Below, in pieces: positions 48,741-59,945 of a DNA stretch of 64,000 nucleotides. The position numbers and the translations under genes are program-made. The notes under the pieces are model-generated. The model had not been told where the DNA came from and searched no databases. It was given only the letters and a program-made list of their open reading frames with translations. How positions within the stretch are numbered: position 1 is the stretch's first letter; the number at the start of each line of letters is the position of its first letter. Source of the stretch: Volvox africanus (lineage: Eukaryota; Chlorophyta; Chlorophyceae; Chlamydomonadales; Volvocaceae); NCBI GenBank assembly GCA_030268105.1, contig BSDZ01000079.1, positions 2,361,501 to 2,425,500 of the forward strand, in the 5' to 3' direction.

Positions 48741-51700
48741 ATGGAATTGGACTTGCGGAAGACTTTTGTGGACTTGGAACACGACTCAACTATCGCGCCG
48801 GACAGATTGACAGATTATCAATATGTGAGCAAAGGAGGTTTTGCTTTGGTTTTCGTGGCGAACTTCAGGCGCCATGATGAAACTGTTCAGCCTGTGGCAG
48901 TGAAAGGTATGGAAGGACTTCCTTCCGACACCACAAACATCACATGTGTACTGATTGAAATTCGTTACAAAATTTGCCCCTTTACCATGGTCTGACTGTG
49001 TACGCAATTAGGGTTGTGCCCTTTTATGCCGTGCCGAACAAACCCTTGCGTCCTTCACCCAATCAACTGCAGTGCTGAAACCTGAGAACCACTTCCATCC
49101 AACTAATTACAGCAAGTTCTTGCAGGAGGTTGCTTTTCAGACGGCCCTACCGCACCCGTAAGTAACGGCGGCTACTCGACTTGTTCCAGGTCCACGTCGT
49201 CGTCCTTCCCCCTTCGTGAATTGCTACCCCTGGGGCAGAATGTATGCATGGCCTGAGTTATCCTTCAGTGATTGACCAGAGTGCACCCTACGTGGACGAG
49301 GTTACCGTGCATGTGCACGACCACATACACCGGTCATGTGCTGCTTAAAATCTTAAAGTCCATTGCATGGTTTTCTCCCTTCCAAACAGTATCACAAGTA
49401 ATACTCGACCTTGCTGCCAACGCATTGAAATCCTTGGAAGCGCAGAACTAGCCTATGGACTCCCGTTACTAGGCATCGCACCAGCTGTATGGCATACTAA
49501 AAATCTGTATGGCATATTAGAAGCTTTGGCCTGGGTACCACGACATCCGATCATCGTCGATCGCGTGCAATCCCTGTCCAAGGCGTCAGGGCTGGGGTCA
49601 TTCCCCTCCATGGCCATCGCCGTTATCCTTACCCCTTTCCCTCCTGCAGTTTTATCGTACGCTCGCTGGGCTTTTGTTCGGTCCCTGTCAGCCAACTGAT
49701 TGCGGCGGCGCCGCCAGGCATCCTGACGCCTGGCGGCGGCGCTGACAGCAAGGCAGCCGTCTCCGTGCAGGACTGGTTCGCGCAGCGCCGTCTTGAGAAA
49801 TGCTGGGCATTGGTAATGGAGCTAATGCCGGTGAGTGCGCCAAGGCGGTGCGATGGATTGCGAAAAGAGCTCAATATAAAACGCGCTGACTCTGCGGTTG
49901 TCTCGTTGCCCTGAATCCCATCAGGACGGAAACATGTTCGACCAGGTCCTTGCCGCTGCCCGCGGCCCCGCCAACCGCCAAGTCGGGGGGATACAGTCGA
50001 AACCTCCCGTCAAGGTGGCGGCAGCAGCAGCATTTGGCGGATTTTTCTCCAGGCCCGGCCGTGGTACTTCTGCGCAGAGCAGCAGCAACAGCGTGGGCAA
50101 CTACAGTGACGCACAGGCTATTCTGTGGCTTATAGATGTGGCAGACGCAATGACGTTTTTGCACGGCCGGCAACCTCTGCTTATACATCGGGATCTCAAG
50201 GTGGGGCTTTCAGGTCCCACAGTTGAGCCGTGAAGGTGATGACCGCGAGGACCTAAGGACGGCCTGAGCCTGGGACCGTCCTGACCGCGAAACAAAGAGG
50301 TGCAGATCTCTCTCTCTCTCCCCTTCCCTCTACTCGCTCGCTCACTCCTCCTGGCGATAACTGCGAATCGCCTAAGTCTTTATGGGGCTTTCGCGGATGA
50401 TCCGCCTCCCACTTTGGCCTTCAGATGATCTGTTTTTATGTACAGTCCTCGTAACCTTGTGCGTCTTGTAAGGTTCATTGGGTTTTCCTCGGGCGCTGCC
50501 CTGGCTTCCCGATGCGGCTCGACACCGTTACCACCCCTGCGCGTCCTCCTCCTTTTCCAATCCGCTGAATGACACAGCTGGAGAACATCCTCCTCCGGAA
50601 AGAAGCTGATGGACTTCTGCGAGCGAAGCTCTCCGATTTCGGGCTCACCGTGGTACGCGATGGGTGGGGTGCGTCGAGGGCCGCCAGGTTCGGGTGTGTC
50701 GTGTCCACCTGAGTGCGTGATGATGGCAGTTCGGTCCCTAATTACGTCGGGTGGAGAGAGGTCACCTCAGGGAGGTGCTGCGGGCCGATGGCACGCGATG
50801 GATGCAACCAGGCAGCCAGTCAGAAGCCACTCGCGGCCGGGGGACTGCCCCTTTCGATGTGCACTTGGTTCGCCTTGCCTTCAGGCTGTGGATGCAGCAG
50901 GACGCAAAGTGCCCCCGCCGCAAGTCCTCCGGGCGCCGGGCCAGAGCCTGAAGGACGTCTGCGCCTCTGCGCCTTGCGTGAAGATCACAAGGATGGACGC
51001 GACAACCAACCAGCCACGTAGACCTGGTCATGTCACAGCTGGTGTGCCCAGTCCGCAGGGCCTGGCGGGCGAGGAACCCAATCTGAATGGCTCTCCGGCA
51101 AGTGGAGCGATGTGCGCCGCTGCAGTCGCGCCCGGTTCCCAGTTGCAAAATCCATGGGACCAGCAAGAATGGCCAAGGCAGATCCGGGCTGGCAGAAAGG
51201 TCCTGAGCCATTCGCAACTGCCCGTACACGCAACTGCCCCCAACGGAGCGGGCCAGGGGCCGTTGGCTCGGGCCGGGGCAGCAGGGCCCCAGCCGGCGCC
51301 AGGTACATTATTCTCCAACAGAGGCCAGAGCTTCAGTCCAGGGAAGGGACAACTTGGCGGTGGGCCAGACAGCATTAGACCTTGGAGTGCAGTCCAGCCG
51401 CAACTGCAGTTGCCAGTGCACCTATCGGGGCAAGCAGTGCCGGGAGTGGGCGCGGGACCGGGACCGGGACCAGGTGCTGGGACGGCGACAAATGCAGCGC
51501 GGCCGCCGCAGGAGGCGATGATGCTTCAGCGGAAACACATATCGATTTCCTGGACGGGTATGCAGAGACCGATGACTAAAGGCGACGGGTCGGAATGTCC
51601 TGGCGGCCTGCCGACGCGCGTGGGACCCCATGGTTTGCACCCTGTGGCATCGCATGGGGCCTTGCTGTCGCAGCATCAGAAGAAGGCCCTGGCACGGCCG

Positions 51701-54700
51701 TCCCCGTTTGCCAGGTTGCGGGCGGGATCGTTCCGACGGTCAGAGACTGGGCACATGCAGGCAAGGATCGTGGCTTCGGAGCTCACAGCGCAGGCTTTTA
51801 GCTGCTCGCGCTCTGTGTTATTCCTGCATAAGTTTATGAATACCATAAGTGTACCCTTCTAGTTCGTTCAGCTCGCTCAGGTCTCGGTGGAGTTTTGCCA
51901 ACAGACCTAATCAGTATCTCCAGTAGCGACGAAGTAGTGGTAGATCATCCTTGCTGGTTGGTGTGTGATGGCGGTGCCTGCGTGTTGCGCATGGACGCTT
52001 AATTTATTGCCCCGCTAAAAAACTTTGCTTCTTGCTCTGAATTTTCGCAGGTGAAGATGGACCAGGTCAACAGGTTATTGCAGTTGGGCATGGGGCACAA
52101 AGACTACCTCCCTGACATGTATCAAATGACGTTCCAGCTTACCAGTAAGCTTGCGAAGGCGCCGTGTCAAAGAGGTCTGGGTAAACCGGTTCGTCACAGC
52201 GATGGAATCTGGGCAGGGCAGTGGGAGTGCCGGTGAAGCTGGTCTGTGCTGCTGCGGTCTGGCCACCTCTGGGAACGTCGCGCACACCCGGGTTTTGTGT
52301 GTGTTGCTAGCACTGATTGGGAAGTACTAGCAGGGCTGGCTTGGCACGTCCCATCCCAACCCGTCTGTCCATGCGCGCTTGCGCATTTCCTCTGCGCAGT
52401 TTGCGATGTCACGCTCTCACGGCTTGGTGCGCTTGCTGCGACACTGATCCCTGACCTGGAGGCTTAAGGTTAGGACCCTAACCACTTCCAGTTTGCACTT
52501 CCAGTTCATGTAAAGCCGCGTGCTCCTCACTCTTTCCTTCACTGTTTCCTTCGTTGAATCACCGGATTGCTCTTGTGTTTGGCTCAATGACTCTTCCTCT
52601 TGCCTTTCCTGTGACACTGTTTGTGCCGTACAGCCCAATGCGGTTCAGTGTGCTATATGGCGCCAGGTGCGTTGCTGTTACGGGTAACGTTACTACACTC
52701 ATTGCTGCTTGCTACTACTGCTGCTGGGCCCAAGCCAGGGGCAGCGTCAATTTCGTGCCCTTGCTGTCGTTACCAGATGCCGCGCATCTTGCCGCCCGGA
52801 TACAAGTCCTGGGAACCGGTTGTTTGTTCAAATTGTGATTTCCGCTGTTCGAGAGGCCAACAGCTTGCGAGGACGCACGTGTCCACTGCGCACTGATATT
52901 GCCCACCAAGCAAGCCCACGAACATCGACAGCTTAGAATCAATCGATCCATGAGCGATTGGAATGATTAGCTCCGCGAGTCCGTAGCCCTCCCGTAGCCT
53001 TTTCGTCCGGGATAACGATGCTTGCGCTTGGACGCCCTCCTGCTTCTTCTCTGCAGAGGTCGCAAGGCAGCAACCGTACAACCAAAAATCGGATGGTGAG
53101 GTTGCCGAGGAGGGGTAAGGCGAAAAATACCGTGCGAGGAGGGCTTAACGGAGAGATGCGTTCCGCTCAGTAGTGTCCTTCGGCAGCAGGCGGCGGAGTC
53201 GGACGTGTCTGGCAGCCAGCCCCGGCTGCAACCTAAAACCGTTGTTTCGTATGACGCCGTGAAAAGCCTACAGCGGCAACCTGAATCCCGACAGCTTCCG
53301 CAGCGGCACCCTTGAATCGGCCCTCTGAACTCTGATGCACCGAGAGGGATGCTGAACATCCCGAGAGCATCTTCCTATGTGCACCTTCTTTTGCCCTTCG
53401 GCGCCACCTTCGGCGGGCAAAAGCCAGCCATCGGTGTTGTACGTTGTGTTGGTCTGCGCACTGTTTCGCAGACCGTGTAATGACATCACGGAACGGCACC
53501 GCACTGCACCGCACTGCTTGCGCCCTCCAACCGCTTCCACTCTCTGTGCGGCTGTCTTCGCAGTCTTCTCCTTCGGCTGCATCATATTCGAGGTGCTGAC
53601 GCGCCAGCTGCTGTCAGACGGAATTCCGGAGGGCAATGTCGACGCAGCCATCGAGTACCTTAGCCGCGTGTCCTGGAGCGGGTGGCGGCCCGACCTGCCC
53701 GCCTACCTCCCCAAGGATCTGCGCCTGCTCATCTCGCTGTGCTGGCATAGGGTACGTGGTGGACCGCTTAACACCAACTAACATACCATGATGCTGGTGT
53801 CGACTGTCGAGTCGTTGGCACTTTGCCGAGCGCGATAGTTGCGGGCATATGTATTCCTTACCTTGAGGGTGACGGTCACAATATGGACAGCAGCTTGGCA
53901 TATGGCCATGAAAAGTGATCACTGCCAAAAGAGCTATTGGCGGATGTCGGCTGAATGAAACCTCGCGATGAAAGTATACGTCGCAGTACACACTTGCATG
54001 AGATTCTGGGTACGTGTCGATGCTCGTAACCTCGGGTCTCTGATGTGGTTAGTGCAGTCGCTTCTTCCATGAATACCGCTGGTAGCTTTCCTTTTCTCCG
54101 ACCCACGACATCTGAAACCCGCGGCCAAGCAGGAGCCGCGGCTCCGACCGTCATTCCCCACCATCGCCACGCGGCTACGGGAGCTGCTGCTGGACCTGGC
54201 GATGCCAGCCCCGCAGACCAAGTCCAGCCTGGTGGCAGCGCCGCCACGAGAACCGAAAGAAACAAATCAGCAGCAACTTCAAAGCACACGGCAAAAAATG
54301 TCGGAGTTACAATTGAAGTTGCAGCAGCAACAACTGGATAAAGCACAGCAGCAGAAGGCGCTGCAGCTGACAAAGCTTCAACAGCAGTTGAAGCAGTTGC
54401 TTTCGGCGCCGCGCCCGCCAAATGAGACCGCATGTCAGCAAGCGGGAGGCGTCGGTATGCAGATCCACGCAAAGCTGATGGGACCGAATGTGTTGAGCAC
54501 CTTCCAGAATGCCGGTCCACTCGATGGCGGCGGCTTGAAGGCGACTTCGCGGGTGGCTGGTGTGGGGCAGCTGGGTGGTATGACTGCTGCGGCAGCAGCG
54601 GCACAGATCCAGCTAGAAGCGCAACGGCAACAACAGCTTCAGTTTCAGCTTCAGCAACTCAACGCGTTCACCCGTACCGCCGGTGCGAACAGTGCCGTTA

Positions 54701-55278
54701 TCGCCGCCAGAGGCAGCAGCGGCGGTCCCTCCGCCTTCACAGGGGCTTTTAATCCCCCATCACCGCACGTAGGCAACAGTGTAGGCAGCCGGCTGCCGTC
54801 ACAGTTTGAGAATAGCTGTGCCGCAATGACGTACACGACCGCCATGGGTGGCCACATACCAGGCATGCATCTTGGAACCAACGGAGGCCGGGCCGGGTCG
54901 CCCTCACTGGAAACCGCAGTGGCGGCGCTGCAGCCGGGCCGCGCCACGCCACACACCGCGACGACATCGACAGGGCAGCAGAATAGCGACGGGGGCCCCG
55001 GTTCCTTACCGAGCCCCGTCAGCCCCAACAGCTCCAGGGGAGAAACCCGCCGTTCCTCGGGAGGGCCAGGACACAGCCCAGGTCTCGGGTCGGGGCCAGG
55101 CCAGGGATGTGAGAGGGTAAGCCGGGGGAATATGCCGCCGCGTGATGGCAGCGGAGGAGTGGTCTCGGTTGGAAGCTCCTTCCGGAGGAGTCAGATGCAG
55201 CACCACCAGCAAACGATGGAGCCGACGAGGACCGCGCAGGGTAAGGATGGGTGCGTGTGGTCGTGCGCCCTGATGTGA
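48741..55278 (+). CDS. Protein kinase (TKL/MLK-like) with a 292-codon activation-region insert and Q-rich tail, about 1052 residues
   Basis: Exons 48741-48906, 49073-49157, 49650-49830, 49925-50200, 50578-50652, 50885-51760, 52051-52144, 52634-52666, 53057-53095, 53564-53751, 54133-55278. All are GT-AG except the intron after 51760 (CAG|GCAAGG), and all are phase-consistent. Kinase landmarks: a weak glycine loop SKGGFALVF, VAVK (K55), the hinge region VMELM, catalytic loop IHRDLKLENILL (D234), DFG (D256), YMAPE (E596), VFSFGCIIFEVL and, after a final intron, PRLRPSF. All residues needed for catalysis are present. Between DFG and APE the exon 50885-51760 adds Pro/Gly/Gln-rich sequence. After the kinase domain a Gln-rich helix (KLQQQQLDKAQQQ) and a Ser/Gly/Pro-rich tail follow. 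Large insert-bearing kinases of this kind are common in volvocine algae. Substrate unknown. The last codons may instead be skipped by a donor near 55240. Confidence 0.82.
50885..51760 (+). other. Insert exon of the kinase, Pro/Gly/Gln-rich
   Basis: 876 nt, 292 codons, open in the frame that continues from DFGLTV (exon 50578-50652) and enters the exon starting VKMDQVN (52051). It begins AVDAAGRKVPPPQVL after a cttcag acceptor and ends HMQ before GCAAGG. If it were left out as intron, the kinase frame would still be intact (phase 0 to phase 0), so it could be a retained or alternative exon. Confidence 0.6.
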
Positions 55279-56462
55279 CATTAAAAGTAGATGGCTGCAC
55301 GTGCTGGTGGGTCATGTTTGTTCTGATCCTGATGTAGTCGGGCGTAAGGCCTCTGTACCAGACTGCCTGCTCAAGGGTGGAGGTCCTGTTATCGCTTGCT
55401 ATGCCGTATCTTAACGGGATGATATCCTGGCGTGTTGAATTGAGGCGTTCTGTGCCCTTCGGTAAATTAAATCACAGCAGCGGATGGAGAATTATGCGTA
55501 TATGAATATCGCGTAGAAGTGCCTCAGTGGGCTAACCTTTAGGAAGGTGGCATAAAGCTCTTATATTTCAGGCGCTGCGATTGTTAACTGTGCTGCCATT
55601 GCAGCGAACTGCGCAGTCGCTGAGCAAAGCTAATTGTCCCCAACCCAGGGGTTGTGTGTTTTGTGTGGTTAACGTATGGCCTGAGCGTGTGTACACTTTC
55701 CCTTGCAACGTAGGAATGTAGCCATGGTTTCGCTTGTATATGTCATGTGCGTACACACATGCGAGCAGGCAGTTGCGCGGTGATTGGCCAAACCTATGTT
55801 GCGTCCCGTACTCCCGTTGCACGAATGTGACTAACGAAGGGGGTTTGGCAGGTCATGGATGCTTGGAGGAGCCAGGTGGGTTGAAGAATAAGGGGCAGCA
55901 GGAGGAATAACGGTCATACGAGAACTGGGCGAGAGGGTTGGGTACAGTTGGTATTGGCTGGTAGGTAAATGGTTGCGGTGCTGTCTTAGTATCGCAAAGG
56001 AGAAGGAAATGGACGGGCTATCGGCGCACCAGGCAGAGAAAGTGTCAATGATACGTTACCACCTCGACTACCGCCATTTATGGAGCGACACAGAGTAGCA
56101 TGGCGCTGGTTAACGAGTGAATCACGGGTTAGCCAAGCCCCGTACGTTGGACACACAGCGACTGGAAGATATCGCCTTTCCCGGGTATACCACGCGTGGC
56201 TCGAGATGACGATGTATTTCCACTACCAGTCCAGTTAATGCGCCGGACGGTTGAGAAAGCGAACCGTGCCGTCTGCTATTATGACAATAAGTTACAGGGG
56301 CAGGAAGGCGGTGCACGCTTCCTGTGTGGATGGAAGTGGACAACTGCATCCGATGTTTAACCTGCTCTGCCCCGCGCTCAGTGGTTTGTTCGCACGGAGG
56401 GGCCTGTCAGGTACACACACACGCCGTTTGCTGAAAAGATGTTTGGTGTCCGCAGGTATCCG
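55279..56462. other. Convergent 3' spacer between the kinase and Rossmann genes
   Basis: About 1.2 kb, AT-richer, no supportable exon. It contains the 3' UTRs of both genes. Confidence 0.55.
56292..56296 (-). promoter_or_regulatory. Candidate TGTAA polyadenylation signal of the Rossmann-like gene
   Basis: TTACA on + reads TGTAA on the gene strand, 167 nt beyond the stop codon. Confidence 0.4.
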
Positions 56463-58130
56463 TCAGTCCAGGTAGAAAAGCGTAACGATCTTCTTCATTT
56501 CCTTGGCCTCCTGGCACGTTTCGAGAAGTAATCGGCTGTCGTGGAAGGCGAAACAGACCACTTGTTGGATCTGCGAAATGATCTTGCGGTTGCAGATCCT
56601 GCGGAACATGGAGTCATATCAGGATTGCGGCTTATTTAGCTTAGCTTTTATTGTTGGTGTCCCGGAAAGACTGACTCTATGAATAAGATGATACCCGATT
56701 GTGAGGCGGGAAAAAGGCAATGTGTAAAGCTTCGGCATTCGTAGATGGATATTCTTGGTCGAGGACTCTGGGGTGTATTTTTTCAAACCCATTTTTTTAT
56801 ATCGCCAACACCTTCGCACCCAACCCTCCGTCATGGTTTGTCCCCGTTCCCAGGACACAGAAACGGGACCAGTGCAAGGTTCGTGCAAGATTCGTATGCT
56901 TCGCGTTGTCAGGCCGTGAAAAAACCTATCGTGTCCCTCTTCTCCAACACACCCTAGGCACCGCCTGTGAATAAAGGCCTGCTCACCTGCTTGCCTCCAG
57001 AAGCTGCAAGTGGTCATTTTGTGGCATCTCTATGAGGTTTTGCACCTGCATTCATGCCCCGACAATAGGACAGGAGCATGGCACACGCGGGAAAACGCTG
57101 AACGCGATTGAGATGCCTTGCGAGCATTAATTTATTGGCTTTGACTCTTTGTGTAAATGCTTCGTGTCAATGCTTTTCCCTGGCAGCAGCATGAGTCCCC
57201 ACCTGCTGCAGCAGCTCCTGTGATTCATACGGCTGTTTGTGCAGGCTTTGAGGCAGCAGCACAGTCAGCTTGTCCGGGCAGTTGGCCCGAAGTGCCCCCT
57301 TGATGACTGCTGCGTTGGTTCCTGTCGCCCCTGAGGTAAAAATATGATTCCCCTGCGTACGTGTCGCCAGATGCGGAAACGAGAGAGGCAGCACGGTTAA
57401 CAGGGCATATTTCATCTCTGTGCAGAGAATTGCAGTCACATACAATCTCTCCTGGACACGAGATTTGCAGGAGAGGACATTTACTTCGTTAACGTCGTCT
57501 TCACACCCCAATCGCTTGGCCACAACCCGTCTCGACCCCATCCTGTATTCTCCTCCATCCACTCCCCACACGCAGCGTCCCCTCGGAAAACAATGCCCGG
57601 CCCCTCCACATCCGTACCGTCGACGCGTAGGCGTATGCAAGGATCTCCACAAGTTTCTGATGCGTCACCCCCATATTCCTTGTCCCAAAAAAGCCCAGGT
57701 TCTTGGGGCCGTCGCTTTGTTGAATCGCGAGTAATTCCTGGGGTTCGCGTTCGCCAGCTGTCGTGACGCCAGGATTATCACGCCTCTAATAGATGCCCCC
57801 CTGGCTGTGCCATAATTCGCTATGAATTCTAAGATGAACGCTCCAGAAATACCACCGTAATCTTACCGATAGGTAGTCCAGGTCCGCGACTGATTTCGTC
57901 GGAGCGTCAAGCACGGGCATCCTCATTAAGAGGTCCTTTGTGTCTTTCGGGTTGAATACGGAATCTGCTTGATTTGGAATCTTCATGCCCCGTGTCTCTG
58001 TGTGCTGCGAGGGCCACTCGGCGCTGCTTCCCGAAAAAGCCGCCGCATGTACTACGCAAAGCCGTCTTTGAAATTTATGACAACACGGAGTGTTACTCGC
58101 AGCCTGGCGCGGTAATGCGTGAGGACGCAT
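56463..58130 (-). CDS. Rossmann-like (DprA/LOG-type) conserved protein, probably plastid-targeted, 5 exons, 242 residues
   Basis: Exons in gene order: 57867-58130, 57618-57737, 57203-57352, 56987-57045, 56463-56598; total 729 nt, GT-AG, phase-consistent. The N-terminus (about 40 residues, MRPHALPRQAAS..., rich in Arg/Ala/Ser, no acidic residue) looks like a chloroplast transit peptide. Then come MRMPVLDAPTKSVADLDYLS, GPKNLGFFGTRNMGV, the glycine-rich SGATGTNAAVIKGALRA, LTVLLPQSLHKQP, LIEMPQNDHLQLLEASRIC and the C-terminus FAFHDSRLLLETC...IVTLFYLD. From memory this matches a protein conserved in cyanobacteria and plant plastids, annotated as DNA recombination-mediator A-like; its function is not established. 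The GATGTN loop is a nucleotide-binding type turn. An upstream in-frame ATG at 58181 is the alternative start. Confidence 0.75.
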
Positions 58131-59945
58131 GTTACTGTAACAGCGAAAGAAGCTCTGCCAAGAGCGCACCCTGTAACACAACAGTGGGTATATAACGATA
58201 ACGCATTAAATATTATATTTATTGCAATTTGATCAGGGCGATCGTGTGATTGTATACCGGGACACGAGATGCCGTTGTCTGGATGTCGGTATCGCGATGA
58301 CAACTTCATCATCAGGGTAATAAGTGTAGAGTGTAGAGTCGCTGGTGATATAAGTATGCCATGGCGCATGCAGATAGCCTGATCGCGTTTGAGTATTTAT
58401 GAATTACGTCACCCTGCTTTTTCCCTCAACGGTCCGCTACATTTCGTATGCGAACCACTCACCTTCGCTGCGGACCTCCATCCTGGCTCAGTAACCTAAC
58501 CCTAAACAAATTTTAATGTCCAAGCAAATTAAATGAACATAATCATAGGGTATGCATGCGTAAAGGAGTCACACGGGATGGCGGAGTTCCCCACCGTTTC
58601 CCACGCAGAAGCACGCTGTACCCTCCCGTTCATCCCATGTGCCATCCGCTGGATTCTTCGCCCCACTACTAGTAACTCACACTTAAGGTCAGGGCAGACA
58701 AATGCAGCATAGGACACATACCTGGTCTGCAGGTACGAGGGTTAGGCTGGCGGGTGGGCGGTGGTCTTAGCTCTCGATCCGGCGCCTTGCGCTTGACTTG
58801 CCTATCCATGCATTCACCAGGCGGTATCCAAAAGCCTTTTCATATATTTAACCATTTCTTTCACTAAATATGTCAGCAGTTGGCTGTATGGGGTTCTTTG
58901 CTTCATTACCCAAAAGCACTGCCTCGTCCTGGCCTCGTCAAGAAGACGAAACCTGACGAAATCCAGAAGATGTTACAAACGGTACATGACGACATGAGGT
59001 CAGGCGAGGCAGAGGACTTCAACTTGTGAGGACCTCAGGCGCACAAACCTGCGAGAGTGCCCTGGAAACAGTTCCTTTCCAGTCCTGTACGAGGCCCCAC
59101 GTACGGTAACCTCCCGCCGGACTCACTCACGAGACGCAGACCTGATGGCGAAGAACGGTACGCAGCGATGAGGGCCCTGCTGTACACCTCCCAATCTGTC
59201 GTCTGTCAATGCTCTGACATCTGCTATGGATCACATCCGTCCATCCCGCTGCCGGCCAACAGCACACTTGCTGTCGCTGTTCAGTAAACGCTAGGGCGTT
59301 TAGGAGCCACCCAGCCAGCAAGCTTAACACCGCAGATGCTATGGGGTTCGTGCCGATTTTGATGCGCTAATAGACTGCTGGAACAAAAAGCTGGTTGCGC
59401 TTCAAAAATGCACATGAGCCTCCCTGGGCTACCATCCCATACGGAACGACAAATCGACCTACCGATCAACAATACCTCCGACCATCGCAACCATCCACAA
59501 TCAGAAGCAGCCACATGCAAGGTTCTCTGTCTGATGGTGGGCAGCCCCTGACGGAAAGATACCTCCAGGGCCAAATAATCTTACTGCTGCATAAACAAGC
59601 TATGGCAAGGGAATCGGGTAACTATCTCGCAAAGGTGTTACCCCGGCGTTCCTGTCTCATGTGGTCCACTGGTTTACGATTGCCCATCTATCTTCTCGCT
59701 CCCCTTCCGGCCGTTCTTTAGCTTGCCTCCCCTACCTTTCATGCCACATCGAAAACCTCCAGTCCTCGCCCGCGTTCTACTCGTCCTAATCCTGCTTCAC
59801 CTCTCAGGTCCCAAAATTCCAGATGTGAGCTGCTCAGAACTCTCCCAATATCCCACATCGCCCTTCTGTTGCCGTTGTAAGTCCCCAAAGCCTAAGTGAA
59901 AGCTCGTCGCTTCATGAAGGGGTCCCTCACCTCTCCGTAACCCTA
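58131..59945. other. Spacer between the Rossmann and AP1G genes
   Basis: About 1.8 kb. One terminal-exon-like block on + (58880-59029) is listed separately. Nothing else is supportable; short frames overlap on both strands. Confidence 0.5.
58880..59029 (+). CDS. Possible terminal exon of an unidentified + strand gene
   Basis: Preceded by tgtcagcag (an acceptor) and open for 49 codons to a TGA. It has strongly protein-like composition: LHYPKALPRPGLVKKTKPDE, then IQKMLQTVHDDM, ending GEAEDFNL. I do not recognise the family. Upstream exons between 58131 and 58860 were looked for; a small ATG...GCAG|GTACGA block near 58703-58733 is only a weak candidate. If real, the gene diverges from the Rossmann gene. 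Confidence 0.35.
   Translation: MAVWGSLLHYPKALPRPGLVKKTKPDEIQKMLQTVHDDMRSGEAEDFNL

Noticed and set aside
50609..51862. 417-codon frame as an independent gene
   Set aside because: Its start overlaps the kinase DFG exon in another frame; the part from 50885 is better explained as a kinase insert exon.
55240..55278. Possible further splicing of the kinase after GGTAAGG near 55240
   Set aside because: No in-phase downstream exon was found before the oppositely oriented gene at 56463, so the stop at 55276-55278 was used.
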